Notes: generated from the letters alone by a model not told the origin. A DNA stretch of 10,624 nt from Solirubrobacterales bacterium (GCA_027314825.1 DAHVAB010000055.1:1-10624); one strand, 5' to 3'; positions 1 through 5,597 are shown, numbered from the stretch's first letter. A program made the numbers and translations.

Positions 1-815
1 AGCGCGCCGAGCTGCTGCTGCAGTTGCGCCGGCGAGATGCTGCTCAGCTCGCTGAGCAGCGACTGCACCCGTTCGGTCGCTGCGGCGGAGAGCGCACCAG
101 GTTCCGTCAGGCCTTCCAGGATCGCCTGCAGGGCGCCATGGCCGGCTCCTTCGAGCGCCTGCTCGATCTGGGTGGCGACGCTGCGGGGCCCTTCCGGCAG
201 CGATCCCAGCAGCGCGGTGAGGATGCTGCGCAGCGTCTGCTGCCCTTCGCTGCCGAGCGGGCCGAGCCGCCCGGCGAGCTGGTCCAGCACGCTGTGGAGG
301 CCTTCCGCGTTGAGCAGGGCGCTGAGCACAGTGGAGAGCTGTTCGGGGTTGAGCGCTTCCAAAAACTGCTTGAGCGTCAGCTGGTTGCCGGTCAGGCTGG
401 CGATCAGCCCGTTCACCGAGTCGAGCACTTCGCTGAGGCTCGCCTTCGGTTCGCGCTGCAGCATTGCTTCCAGCAGTGCGTCGACTTCGGCGGGCAGCGC
501 GGCCAGCAGAGGATTCAGCTTCGAGCTCAGCCCCGAGAGAAGATTTTTAAGCTCGGCTTCGCCGAGCCCGAGTTGACCGGCGGGCAGGCGCGAGAGGGTC
601 GATTCGAGATCGCCGCTTGGGAGCGTGAGGCTCGCCGGTGTCAGCGTAGTTGCGCCGCTCGCCGCCGGCGTGGCGTTCGCCGGTGCGGCCGGCAGCGCTC
701 CCAGCAGCGCGATCGCGCCGGTCGAAGCGCCGATCGCGAGCGTCGTTCTGAGCGTGCCCGCTGTGCGTGCGGATCGGGGAACGGTTCGACTAGGTCGATG
801 AGCCTGCTGGGCCAT
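1..815 (-). CDS. Secreted helix-rich protein of unknown function (C terminus outside window)
   Basis: The reverse strand is open from an ATG at 815 to the left edge (271 codons) with no stop. A strong Shine-Dalgarno (AGGAGG, 826-821) sits 5 nt before the ATG and fixes the start. The N terminus is a long Sec-type signal: several Arg in residues 7-23, a hydrophobic stretch at about 25-41 (TLAIGASTGAIALLGALPAA) and a likely signal-peptidase site after APANA near residue 48. The mature part is Leu/Ala/Ser-rich with amphipathic heptad-like spacing (for example LNPLLAALPAEVDALLEAML, SLSEVLDSVNGLIASL, LSTVLSALLNAEGLHSVLDQL), so a mostly helical exported protein is likely. I recognise no catalytic motif, Cys or metal site in the visible part. 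It is downstream of, and on the same strand as, the Rieske gene, but a 126-bp gap with its own promoter-like box suggests separate transcription. Function unknown; a secreted product is well supported. Confidence 0.75.
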   Translation of the reverse strand, partial: MAQQAHRPSRTVPRSARTAGTLRTTLAIGASTGAIALLGALPAAPANATPAASGATTLTPASLTLPSGDLESTLSRLPAGQLGLGEAELKNLLSGLSSKLNPLLAALPAEVDALLEAMLQREPKASLSEVLDSVNGLIASLTGNQLTLKQFLEALNPEQLSTVLSALLNAEGLHSVLDQLAGRLGPLGSEGQQTLRSILTALLGSLPEGPRSVATQIEQALEGAGHGALQAILEGLTEPGALSAAATERVQSLLSELSSISPAQLQQQLGA

Positions 816-820
816 TCTGT

Positions 821-845
821 TCCTCCTTGGAGTGACGTTATGGCA
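821..845 (-). promoter_or_regulatory. Extended -10 promoter and Shine-Dalgarno of the secreted protein gene
   Basis: On the minus strand TGC+CATAAC (845-837) is an extended -10 box. It would start a transcript near 830, giving a short leader that carries AGGAGG (826-821) before the ATG at 815. The same TGCCATA core occurs before the DUF1778 antitoxin gene (4373-4367). No convincing -35 box was found. Confidence 0.4.
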
Positions 846-941
846 GCTGAGTCCGCTGCGCAGCCGGCGCCTCACGTGTCATCCGTGGAAATCGAACAGA
901 TGTCCAGCGCGACCGTCGCCGGACGGCCGAGCGCGCCCTCC

Positions 942-1307
942 TCAGCCCTCCAGCCAGATCGCGCCGTCGCGCAGCGTGACCGGGTAGGTCTTCAGAGGGC
1001 GGGCGCCGGTCGTGCCCTTCACGACTCCGGCCAGCGGCTTGAAGGCGCCCTGAGGGCCGCGGGTCATCCGGCCGGTGCGAACGTCGAAGCGCGCCGCGTG
1101 CCATGGGCACTCCAGGCAGCCGTCGAGAACCCGGCCTTGGCCGAGCGGCGCGAAGAGATGACGGCAGCGGTTGGAGACCGCGAACGGCTCGCCGTCCAGC
1201 AGGCCGACCGCCAGGGTGCCGTGCGGAGTCTCCACGGCGCTCACCTGGCGCTCGCCGAGCTCGTCGACTCCGATCAGACGTGTGGACGCGGTGCTCGGCT
1301 CGGCCAT
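942..1307 (-). CDS. Rieske [2Fe-2S] ferredoxin-like protein
   Basis: This 121-residue protein is a single Rieske domain. The two cluster-binding motifs are C-R-H (C48, H50) and C-P-W-H (C67, H70), separated by 16 residues, so all four ligands of a [2Fe-2S] cluster are present. The expected beta-rich flanks are visible (TLAVGLLDGEPFAVSN before, AARFDVRTGR after). It has no membrane segment or signal, so it is a soluble electron carrier or the ferredoxin component of an oxygenase or reductase; no partner oxygenase is in the window. The start at 1307 is chosen because GGAGG lies 5 nt upstream; an upstream ATG would add 80 Arg-rich residues unlike the family and would run into the divergent gene. 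It is transcribed divergently from the Ddn-like gene with 107 bp between the two starts. Confidence 0.9.
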   Translation of the reverse strand: MAEPSTASTRLIGVDELGERQVSAVETPHGTLAVGLLDGEPFAVSNRCRHLFAPLGQGRVLDGCLECPWHAARFDVRTGRMTRGPQGAFKPLAGVVKGTTGARPLKTYPVTLRDGAIWLEG

Positions 1308-1379
1308 GTAACCCTCCTCAGGATTGACGGATGCCTGTCTGTGACGGGCCACCGGGATGTAAGCACTTCGCTCGCCTCG

Positions 1380-1408
1380 CTGACGGCATGTCGGCGGTCT
1401 GTGATAAT
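1380..1408 (+). promoter_or_regulatory. Extended -10 promoter of the Ddn-like gene; leaderless start
   Basis: CTGACG (1380-1385), a 17-bp spacer and GATAAT (1403-1408) preceded by TGT (1400-1402) form a sigma70-type extended -10 promoter. The last T of the -10 box is 6 nt from the ATG at 1415, so transcription should start at or next to the start codon, and there is no Shine-Dalgarno. This supports 1415 over in-frame ATGs upstream (1331, 1388). Confidence 0.6.
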
Positions 1409-1414
1409 CCGCCG

Positions 1415-1873
1415 ATGCGCACCGACCGCCTGGCAGCCCGGGCCTCGATCGCGATCGGCGCCGGCGGGCTGCGCGCCGTCGGCAAGCTGAACGTGCCCCT
1501 GTACCGACTGAGTCGCGGGCGGCTGTTCGGCCGTGTGAGCGGCTCACCGGTCCTGCTCCTCACCACGGTCGGCCGTCGCAGCGGGCAGCGGCGCACCGCG
1601 CCCGTGCTGTACATGCCCCATGGCGACTCCTACGTTGTGATCGGCTCCAATGCCGGACACGCTCGCACGCCCGCCTGGTCTCTGAACCTGAAGTCTCAGC
1701 CGGACGCGGAGGTGCAGGTCGGCGGACGGCGGCTGCAGGTGCGCGCACGGGTGGTCGAGGGCGACGAGCGTGCGCGGCTGTGGAAGGCGGTCAATGAGCA
1801 GTACCGGGGCTTCGAGGATTACGAGTCCCGCACCGACCGCAAGATCGCCGTCTTCGTGCTCGACCCCCGTTGA
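1415..1873 (+). CDS. Deazaflavin (F420)-dependent nitroreductase-family oxidoreductase (Ddn-like)
   Basis: This 152-residue split beta-barrel protein belongs to the deazaflavin/FMN-binding family related to mycobacterial Ddn. The hallmark central region is present: LTTVGRRSGQRRTAPVLY (residues 49-66), then YVVIGSNAGHARTPAWSLNL (73-92), where the G-R-x-S-G and N-x-G...P-A-W...N-L elements form the cofactor pocket, and a V-Q-V-G-G strand at about 100-104. The C terminus (E134-D139 and the IAVFVLDP strand) is typical. Members use reduced F420 to reduce quinones, enones or nitro compounds; the substrate cannot be told from sequence. The N terminus (residues 1-45) is moderately basic and may help membrane association as in Ddn, which is inference. 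The start at 1415 is chosen from the extended -10 box 6 nt upstream. Confidence 0.9.
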   Translation: MRTDRLAARASIAIGAGGLRAVGKLNVPLYRLSRGRLFGRVSGSPVLLLTTVGRRSGQRRTAPVLYMPHGDSYVVIGSNAGHARTPAWSLNLKSQPDAEVQVGGRRLQVRARVVEGDERARLWKAVNEQYRGFEDYESRTDRKIAVFVLDPR

Positions 1874-1904
1874 GCGCGGGCGCCCATCGCGGGTGGCGGT
1901 GCGA

Positions 1905-2330
1905 TCAGCGGGCTCGCAGGGAGCTGAGCAGCCTTGGAAGGTATTTCGAAATCTGCGCAGGCGTCGTGGTCGATGCTGGCCCCGAACTTCCCGTACAAGC
2001 GCGCGGCCGCGCGGGTCGCATCGATGAGCCGCAGCCCGTGCTCAGCTCCCAGTGGGTCCATGCGCGCTGCCTCACGCCCGCTTCAGCGCCCGCGCCGGCC
2101 TCTCGCAGCTCGACCTTGAAGACGCCGGCGCCATCCATGCCGCGGTGCTGCTTGAGCACGAGCGGCCCCGCTGCCACCAGCCGGCCAGGCAGCTCCGCCA
2201 CCAGCTGCTCGTGGGAGGCGTAGAGGCGAGTTGGAGCGCTCCAGCTCATGTGCGCGGTATCGACGAGGACCTGCTTGGTGGCGATCTTCAAGATCACGTC
2301 CGGGTGGGCAGAGACGAACACGCCAGCATG
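1905..2330 (-). pseudogene. Decayed gene remnants; one block resembles an ATP-grasp type ligase (Cj0069-like)
   Basis: Two protein-like blocks survive on the minus strand in different frames. Block 1 (about 2330 to 2085) reads VFVSAHPDVILK, then TAHMSWSAPTRLYASHEQL, then GPLVLKQHRGMDGAGVFKVE. A K-Q-x-R-G...G-x-G-V-x-K-V-E stretch is typical of the ATP-binding lysine and glycine-rich loop of ATP-grasp-like proteins, and the flanks recall proteins annotated as Cj0069 family. Block 2 (about 2073 to 1905) starts in another frame (REAARMDPLGAEHGLRLID, then ARLYGKFGASIDHD) and returns to the first frame for ISKYLPRLLSSLRAR and a stop. Neither block has a sensible start, and the 5' end is lost where the CDF gene begins. 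This is best read as one or two genes broken by deletions and frameshifts. The family name comes from remembered sequence style and is uncertain; the brokenness is more secure. Confidence 0.5.
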
Positions 2331-2422
2331 TCGGCGCGGCGGGTTGCACTGGCCCCGGCGCGGCCCCTCAGATTGGAGCCCGCCATGCGGCGGGCATCGT
2401 ATGAGTCGCCGCGGCCGGGAGA

Positions 2423-2431
2423 TGTTACGTT
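2423..2431 (+). promoter_or_regulatory. Extended -10 promoter of the CDF gene; leaderless start
   Basis: TGT (2423-2425) followed by TACGTT (2426-2431) ends 7 nt before the ATG at 2439. The -35 position has no recognisable TTGACA. The layout matches the extended -10 boxes before the Ddn-like, DUF1778, integrase and AbiEi genes. Confidence 0.45.
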
Positions 2432-2438
2432 CTCGTTC

Positions 2439-3287
2439 ATGCGTCAGAGCACCCTTGAACATGCTCACGGCCGTCACGTGCACTCCCACCAGCACAGCGG
2501 ACCGCATCGCCACCTCCTCTTGCCCTGGCTCTCCCACCCGCCTCACGCTCACGGCCACCACCACCACGAGCAGGCTGAGGATCACGCTCATGCTCATGGC
2601 CACGCTCACGATCATGGCCACGACCATGGCTACGCTCACGACCATGGCCACGCTCACGATCATGGCCACGACCATGGCCACGGCCACTCGCATGGGCTGG
2701 TCGACCGCTCCATCATCCGCTCACGCGCTGGCATCCGGACCGTCTCGATCAGCCTCGCCGTCCTCGGCCTCACCGCCGCCCTGCAGGCAGCCATCTTCGC
2801 GGTCTCCGGATCGGTCGCACTGCTCGCCGACCTGATCCACAACTTCGGCGACGCGCTCACCGCCGTCCCGCTGGGCATCGCATTCCTGCTGCGCTCGGCC
2901 GCCGGCGAGAAGCTCGCCGGACTCGCGGTCGTGCTCGCGATCTTCGTCTCAGCCTGCGTCGCACTCTTTGAGACCATCGAACGACTGGTCCACCCGCACG
3001 CCCTCACCCACCTGTGGATCCTCGCCGCCGCCGGCGCGATCGGCTTCCTGGGCAACGAGATAGCCGCCCAGGTCCGCCTTCGCGGCGGCCGCCGTCTGGA
3101 AAGCCCTGCCCTGATCGCGGACGGGAACCACGCCCGCGTCGACGGTTACGTCTCCCTCGGCGTGATCGCGAGCGCCATCATCGTCGCGCTCGGCGCACCG
3201 ATCGGCGACCCGATCATCGGCCTCACCATCACGCTCGTCATCCTCAAGATCACCTGGGACTCCTGGCGGACCATTCGAGCCGCATAA
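2439..3287 (+). CDS. Cation diffusion facilitator (CDF) metal efflux transporter with His-rich N terminus, lacking the C-terminal domain
   Basis: This 282-residue integral membrane protein should exchange divalent metal (Zn2+, Co2+, Ni2+ or similar) for protons. Residues 7-86 are a cytoplasmic His-rich tail with HAHG, HDHG and HHHH runs that would bind metal. About six membrane segments follow between residues 100 and 275. The intramembrane metal site is intact: D131, H134 and D138 in segment 2 (LADLIHNFGD) and H231, D235 in segment 5 (HARVD). The protein ends soon after segment 6 (GDPIIGLTITLVILKITWDS), so the roughly 80-residue cytoplasmic metal-sensing domain of most CDFs is absent; CDFs without it are known. 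The start at 2439 is chosen from an extended -10 box 7 nt upstream; an in-frame ATG at 2385 with GGAG 6 nt before it would add 18 residues and is a real alternative. No regulator gene is adjacent. Confidence 0.92.
   Translation: MRQSTLEHAHGRHVHSHQHSGPHRHLLLPWLSHPPHAHGHHHHEQAEDHAHAHGHAHDHGHDHGYAHDHGHAHDHGHDHGHGHSHGLVDRSIIRSRAGIRTVSISLAVLGLTAALQAAIFAVSGSVALLADLIHNFGDALTAVPLGIAFLLRSAAGEKLAGLAVVLAIFVSACVALFETIERLVHPHALTHLWILAAAGAIGFLGNEIAAQVRLRGGRRLESPALIADGNHARVDGYVSLGVIASAIIVALGAPIGDPIIGLTITLVILKITWDSWRTIRAA
2604..2681 (+). repeat. Internal direct repeat in the His-rich coding region
   Basis: A 27-bp segment encoding AHDHGHDHG occurs twice exactly, at 2604-2630 and 2652-2678 (48 bp apart), among many shorter CAC/CAT-GGC units. 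Such codon-level identity points to recent expansion by slippage or recombination, and the length of the His tail may vary between strains. Confidence 0.7.
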
Positions 3288-3320
3288 CACCCACCGGCAC
3301 AGCATTCACACAGCCGCCTG

Positions 3321-3357
3321 CATCCGTGCGTCGCCGCCCAATGCCCGGCGACGGATG
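3321..3357 (+). terminator. Hairpin downstream of the CDF gene, possible terminator
   Basis: CATCCG (3321-3326) pairs with CGGATG (3352-3357), and TCGCCG (3331-3336) with CGGCGA (3346-3351), around a 9-nt loop and a 4-nt bulge. It lies 34 nt after the CDF stop. There is no U-run, so it is at best a non-canonical terminator. The rest of 3288-3565 holds the tRNA-like remnant at 3452-3480 and no gene I can support. Confidence 0.35.
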
Positions 3358-3451
3358 GTCACATCGCCACCCGCGAGTTGACGCGGCGTAGCCGGCTCGC
3401 TCAACTACTGCCAGGTCGCTAAGAAGCGCCCACTTTCACGACTTGCCTCCG

Positions 3452-3480
3452 ATGGAGCCAGCCGACATCAATGCGAACCG
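3452..3480 (-). repeat. Decayed copy of the tRNA-Ala 3' end (possible old attachment site)
   Basis: The 13 bp ATGGAGCCAGCCG at 3452-3464 are identical to 5497-5509, which is the 3' terminus (acceptor strand and half the T-stem) of the tRNA-Ala fragment. CGAACCG follows at 3474-3480, as at 5514-5520, but 9 nt rather than 4 nt separate the two blocks. It reads as a T-arm and acceptor end with a small insertion. This may mark an earlier integration at the same tRNA gene. A chance match cannot be excluded. Confidence 0.4.
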
Positions 3481-3565
3481 TTCGGCGCGGCTGCCGGGTG
3501 CGCGGATCGCGCTTGATGCAGGGGTGCCGCTGGCCGGGATGAGCGGCGCCTGCTGGTGAGATGTT

Positions 3566-4087
3566 CTACCGCGGTGGTTGCAGTGTCGTATGGATGTGCG
3601 AGGTGAGTAGGTATAGGTCGAGTTGGTCTGGCTCGTCGGGGTCGAAAGGGCTGAATCCGAGCCGTTCCCACCAGGTCCGAGCGTGGACGCTCAGGGCGCT
3701 CACGACGACTGCGCGGCATGCTGCCTTCTCGTTCAGCTCGACTGCGGTGGCGAGGACGTGCGCCGCGAGGGCGGTGCTGACCCCGATGCCGGTGTAGCGG
3801 CGGTCCACTGCCAGCCGGCCGAGTAGCAGGGCAGGGACCGGATCCGGTGCCCCCTTCGCGAGCGCATCCGGTGCTGCCGAGCGATCAATCCCGGTCATCG
3901 CGATGCTCGCGTACGCAACCACCAGGCCGTCAGCATCCGCGATCACCCAGGTTGCGGACGTGTCGCGGCGTCTGTTCGGCCCCGCGTGGTGGCGCAGCCA
4001 TTCGTCGAGCACCGTCTCGCCACTGTCGAACTGGCCGCGATCGTGCCGGCGCAGGTCCAGCGGCGCAGGGCGGTGCAGCTCAGTCAA
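3566..4087 (-). CDS. tacT: GNAT acetyltransferase toxin of a DUF1778/GNAT (TacT-type) toxin-antitoxin pair
   Basis: This 173-residue GNAT protein resembles TacT/AtaT toxins, which acetylate the amino group of aminoacyl-tRNA and block translation. The family N terminus is visible: F20-x-S-G...L27-D-E-W-L-R-H-H-A (residues 20-35). The acetyl-CoA loop is RRYTGIGVSTAL (96-107), after strand LLLGRLAVD. The C-terminal W-W-E-R-L-G-F (139-145) aligns with the family F-Y-x-x-x-G-F; the usual catalytic Tyr position is Trp140 here. The gene starts with TTG at 4087, inside the end of the DUF1778 gene (8-bp overlap, 4080-4087), so translation should be coupled with antitoxin made first. Toxin identity is strong from gene pairing and the N-terminal motif; activity is uncertain because of the Tyr change. 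Confidence 0.88.
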   Translation of the reverse strand: MTELHRPAPLDLRRHDRGQFDSGETVLDEWLRHHAGPNRRRDTSATWVIADADGLVVAYASIAMTGIDRSAAPDALAKGAPDPVPALLLGRLAVDRRYTGIGVSTALAAHVLATAVELNEKAACRAVVVSALSVHARTWWERLGFSPFDPDEPDQLDLYLLTSHIHTTLQPPR

Positions 4088-4358
4088 GCCAACTGAACTT
4101 GCGCTTGCGGCGCAGCGCCCGTGCGAGCCGGTCGTTGATCTGCGCTGGTTGCTGCAGCGCCTGGCTGAACGCCGCTGCGGCTTGCGGGGAGAGGCGAATG
4201 CCTGATCGTTCTGCCAGGACTTCCTCAGCCCTGGAAGTGGCAGCTTGGACTACGAACGCCGATACGTTCAGGTGCGTCGCGGCCGCTGCGCGCTCCAGCA
4301 GTGTCTTGTCTGCTGGATCGACGCGGATCTGCAGCCGTCCTTCCTTGAGCGTCGTCAT
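4080..4358 (-). CDS. tacA: DUF1778 ribbon-helix-helix antitoxin (TacA-type)
   Basis: This 92-residue protein has the ribbon-helix-helix DNA-binding N terminus of DUF1778 antitoxins: the strand GRLQIRVDP (7-15), helix 1 (ADKTLLERAAAATH), helix 2 beginning NVSAFVVQAA (31-40). The C-terminal part (residues 58-92, ending LRRKRKFSWLD) is the toxin-binding tail that wraps the GNAT protein in this family. It lies upstream of and overlaps the toxin gene, the standard order. The start at 4358 is chosen because an extended -10 box ends 6 nt upstream and the domain begins at once; an upstream ATG at 4418 would add 20 residues across the promoter. It probably represses its own operon. Confidence 0.9.
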   Translation of the reverse strand: MTTLKEGRLQIRVDPADKTLLERAAAATHLNVSAFVVQAATSRAEEVLAERSGIRLSPQAAAAFSQALQQPAQINDRLARALRRKRKFSWLD

Positions 4359-4378
4359 GTACACACTATGGCAGTACA
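4358..4378 (-). promoter_or_regulatory. Promoter and candidate operator of the TacAT operon
   Basis: On the minus strand TGC+CATAGT (4373-4365) is an extended -10 box ending 6 nt before the ATG at 4358, with no Shine-Dalgarno, so the mRNA should be leaderless. The box is flanked by the inverted repeat TGTAC (4358-4362) and GTACA (4374-4378). A ribbon-helix-helix antitoxin dimer bound there would cover promoter and start codon, which fits autorepression. The operator role is inferred from position and symmetry. Confidence 0.5.
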
Positions 4379-4535
4379 GCCGCGGTCTTTCAAGTGCTCG
4401 CACGGCGTTGGAGCGCACCGGCCGGCGGCGGATCCTCAGCGCTCACCGAAGATCGGGTCCGCTCGGCTGGGCGGTGTCGTCTCTCGCAGCTGACCGACCC
4501 TGCAGCCACTCGGAGCGACCGGAAGCTCTTGAGCG

Positions 4536-4614
4536 CGCAAGTCTATCCTTGCGTCGCACCGGCGGATCAGGCCGCCAGACGCCAGTTCGCTGGCTTTCCC
4601 ACCGTCGCGGTGGG
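4536..4614 (+). ncRNA. Candidate structured RNA: four consecutive perfect hairpins
   Basis: Within a stretch with no credible gene (4379-4770) four hairpins follow one another: CGCAAG/CTTGCG (4536-4553, 6-nt loop), GGCGG/CCGCC (4561-4576, 6-nt loop), GCCAG-TTCG-CTGGC (4581-4594, then TTT) and CCCACCG-TCG-CGGTGGG (4598-4614). All stems are free of mismatches and only 3-7 nt separate them. Either strand could carry the RNA; the UUCG loop suggests plus. I recognise no known RNA family. High GC makes short stems common, so this is a candidate only. Confidence 0.3.
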
Positions 4615-4770
4615 GCCAAGCGACGCCGTCGTCCTCGTCCGGCGGCGCAAGCATGTTGCTGAGCCCACGGGGTGGCCCGTTCATCGTCCGCGGTGTCTCA
4701 TTCCCAGAAGTGTGCGTAACGCTGCGTTTCCGGGTCGCGTAAGCTATGGGCGGATTCGACGAGGGGGTTC
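4615..4770. other. Non-coding stretch upstream of the membrane protein gene
   Basis: Together with 4379-4535 this region holds no reading frame with a start signal or recognisable composition. A TAAGCT box (4740-4745) could be a -10 element for the gene at 4771, and GAGGGGG (4761-4767) is its ribosome-binding site. I see nothing else supportable. Confidence 0.4.
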
Positions 4771-5259
4771 GTGGTGGGGGCGAGAGTGCGGTTGGGTCCT
4801 GTGAGCGTGACGTCGAAAGGTCGCGTTGGGGTGAGAGCGGGGCCGGTGAGCCTCTACGCCGGCGGGCGTGGCAGACGCCCGCGACGGAGCGGCGGAGGTG
4901 GGTTGATCGCGTTCATCACGATCGCCTGCCTGATTGCTTTGATCGTGAAGTTCTGGTACATCGCCTTGAGCGTCGCGATCGCGGTCGGGCTCGCCGCTGT
5001 CCTTGTCAGGAGAAGATCAGCGCGCCAGGCAAGGGAGCGGGAGCGGCGCTGGCTCGCAGGCCCGCCGCCCCCGCTGGCTTTGCCTGGCCGGTTCACCGAG
5101 AACTGGTTTGGCAGCCATGTGCCGTCGATGCACCCAGGGCAAGTGCCGGACCTCTTCGAGGCGCTTCGTGAACGCGGATGGACGCCGGAGCGAATCGAGA
5201 AGCGGGTGACGCCGTACCTCAAGCGCAACCCCTACTACTCGGACGGTGCGACGGCTTGA
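4771..5259 (+). CDS. Small membrane protein of unknown function (N terminus DUF4236-like)
   Basis: This 162-residue protein has three parts. Residues 1-40 are short Gly/Val/Ser beta repeats (RVRLGPVSV, RVGVRAGPVSLYAGG), which recall the N-terminal DUF4236 style of repeats but are not a firm match. Residues 44-80 form one long or two tightly packed hydrophobic segments (LIAFITIACLIALIV and YIALSVAIAVGLAAVLV) followed by a basic stop-transfer RRRSARQARERERR, so the C terminus should be cytoplasmic. Residues 107-162 are soluble and include a helical LFEALRERGWTPERIEKRV. Two GTG starts are possible (4771 and 4774); GAGGGGG at 4761-4767 is better spaced for 4774. It sits alone between the TacAT module and the tRNA-Ala fragment. 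No function is assigned. Confidence 0.7.
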   Translation: MVGARVRLGPVSVTSKGRVGVRAGPVSLYAGGRGRRPRRSGGGGLIAFITIACLIALIVKFWYIALSVAIAVGLAAVLVRRRSARQARERERRWLAGPPPPLALPGRFTENWFGSHVPSMHPGQVPDLFEALRERGWTPERIEKRVTPYLKRNPYYSDGATA

Positions 5260-5497
5260 CGATCGCGCGTGCCTGCCGCCTGGACGCACCGACCAGCTGC
5301 GGGGCTCCGTGTCGCGCCGCTGCCGATCGCTCCGACGCTAGCCGCTCCCAAGCTCGCATCCAGGGATAAGGAGATCAAGCTCACGATCCCGTGCGGCGGG
5401 GCTGCCGCCGACCTCGCGCCCGCGCTCGCTGCCTCAACGGCGGGAATCACACCGCCCCCGCCACAGACTGACGCGACTCGCCCGACAGCTGTCGGAA
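5260..5497. other. Non-coding stretch left of the attachment site, with a 14-bp palindrome
   Basis: No gene is supported here. CCGACAGCTGTCGG (5482-5495) is a perfect palindrome lying 2 nt beyond the 3' end of the tRNA-Ala fragment. It could be the residue of the tRNA terminator or a binding site. A short plus-frame patch (LASRDKEIKLTIPCGGAA, about 5353-5406) looks protein-like but has no start or context. Confidence 0.4.
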
Positions 5498-5543
5498 TGG
5501 AGCCAGCCGGGCTCGAACCGGCGACCTCCTGCTTGCAAAGCAG
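5498..5543 (-). tRNA. 3' fragment of tRNA-Ala(UGC): island attachment site, not a full tRNA
   Basis: The minus strand reads from the anticodon arm to the discriminator base: part of the 5' anticodon stem, loop TTTGCAA (5539-5533, anticodon TGC), stem GCAGG, variable loop AGGTC, T-arm GCCGG-TTCGAGC-CCGGC, acceptor strand TGGCTCC and A73 at 5498. T at position 70 fits the G3:U70 identity pair of tRNA-Ala. Nothing matching the D-arm or 5' acceptor strand follows; homology stops at about position 28 (5543), and base 27 already fails to pair with 43. CCA is not encoded. A 3' tRNA fragment 147 bp in front of an integrase is the usual signature of integration at a tRNA gene. Confidence 0.85.
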
Positions 5544-5597
5544 CTCACAAAAGTGGATTTGGCTTGTTTACATGGCTTATCCAAGCGGTTTAGGTCT

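Noticed and set aside
24..1490. 488-codon plus-strand open frame
   Set aside because: It is antisense to the secreted protein and Rieske genes, which have ribosome-binding sites, a signal peptide and cluster motifs. It has low-complexity Arg/Gln content and no start signal.
1308..1547. 80-residue N-terminal extension of the Rieske protein
   Set aside because: The sequence is Arg-rich and unlike the family, it overlaps the divergent Ddn-like gene, and the internal ATG at 1307 has GGAGG at ideal spacing.
2052..2438. Long N-terminal extension of the CDF protein
   Set aside because: The extension overlaps the remnant gene and has no conserved features. The promoter box before 2439 supports the shorter form; 2385 is kept only as an alternative.
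1905..2693. 262-codon minus frame beginning with a Val/Ala/Met membrane-like stretch
   Set aside because: The hydrophobic stretch is the antisense of the CAC/CAT-GGC repeats of the CDF His tail. Only the part below about 2330 resembles a protein and is listed as a pseudogene.
4436..4684. 82-codon minus-strand frame
   Set aside because: It has no ribosome-binding site or extended -10 at the required distance, no recognisable motif, and it covers the hairpin cluster.
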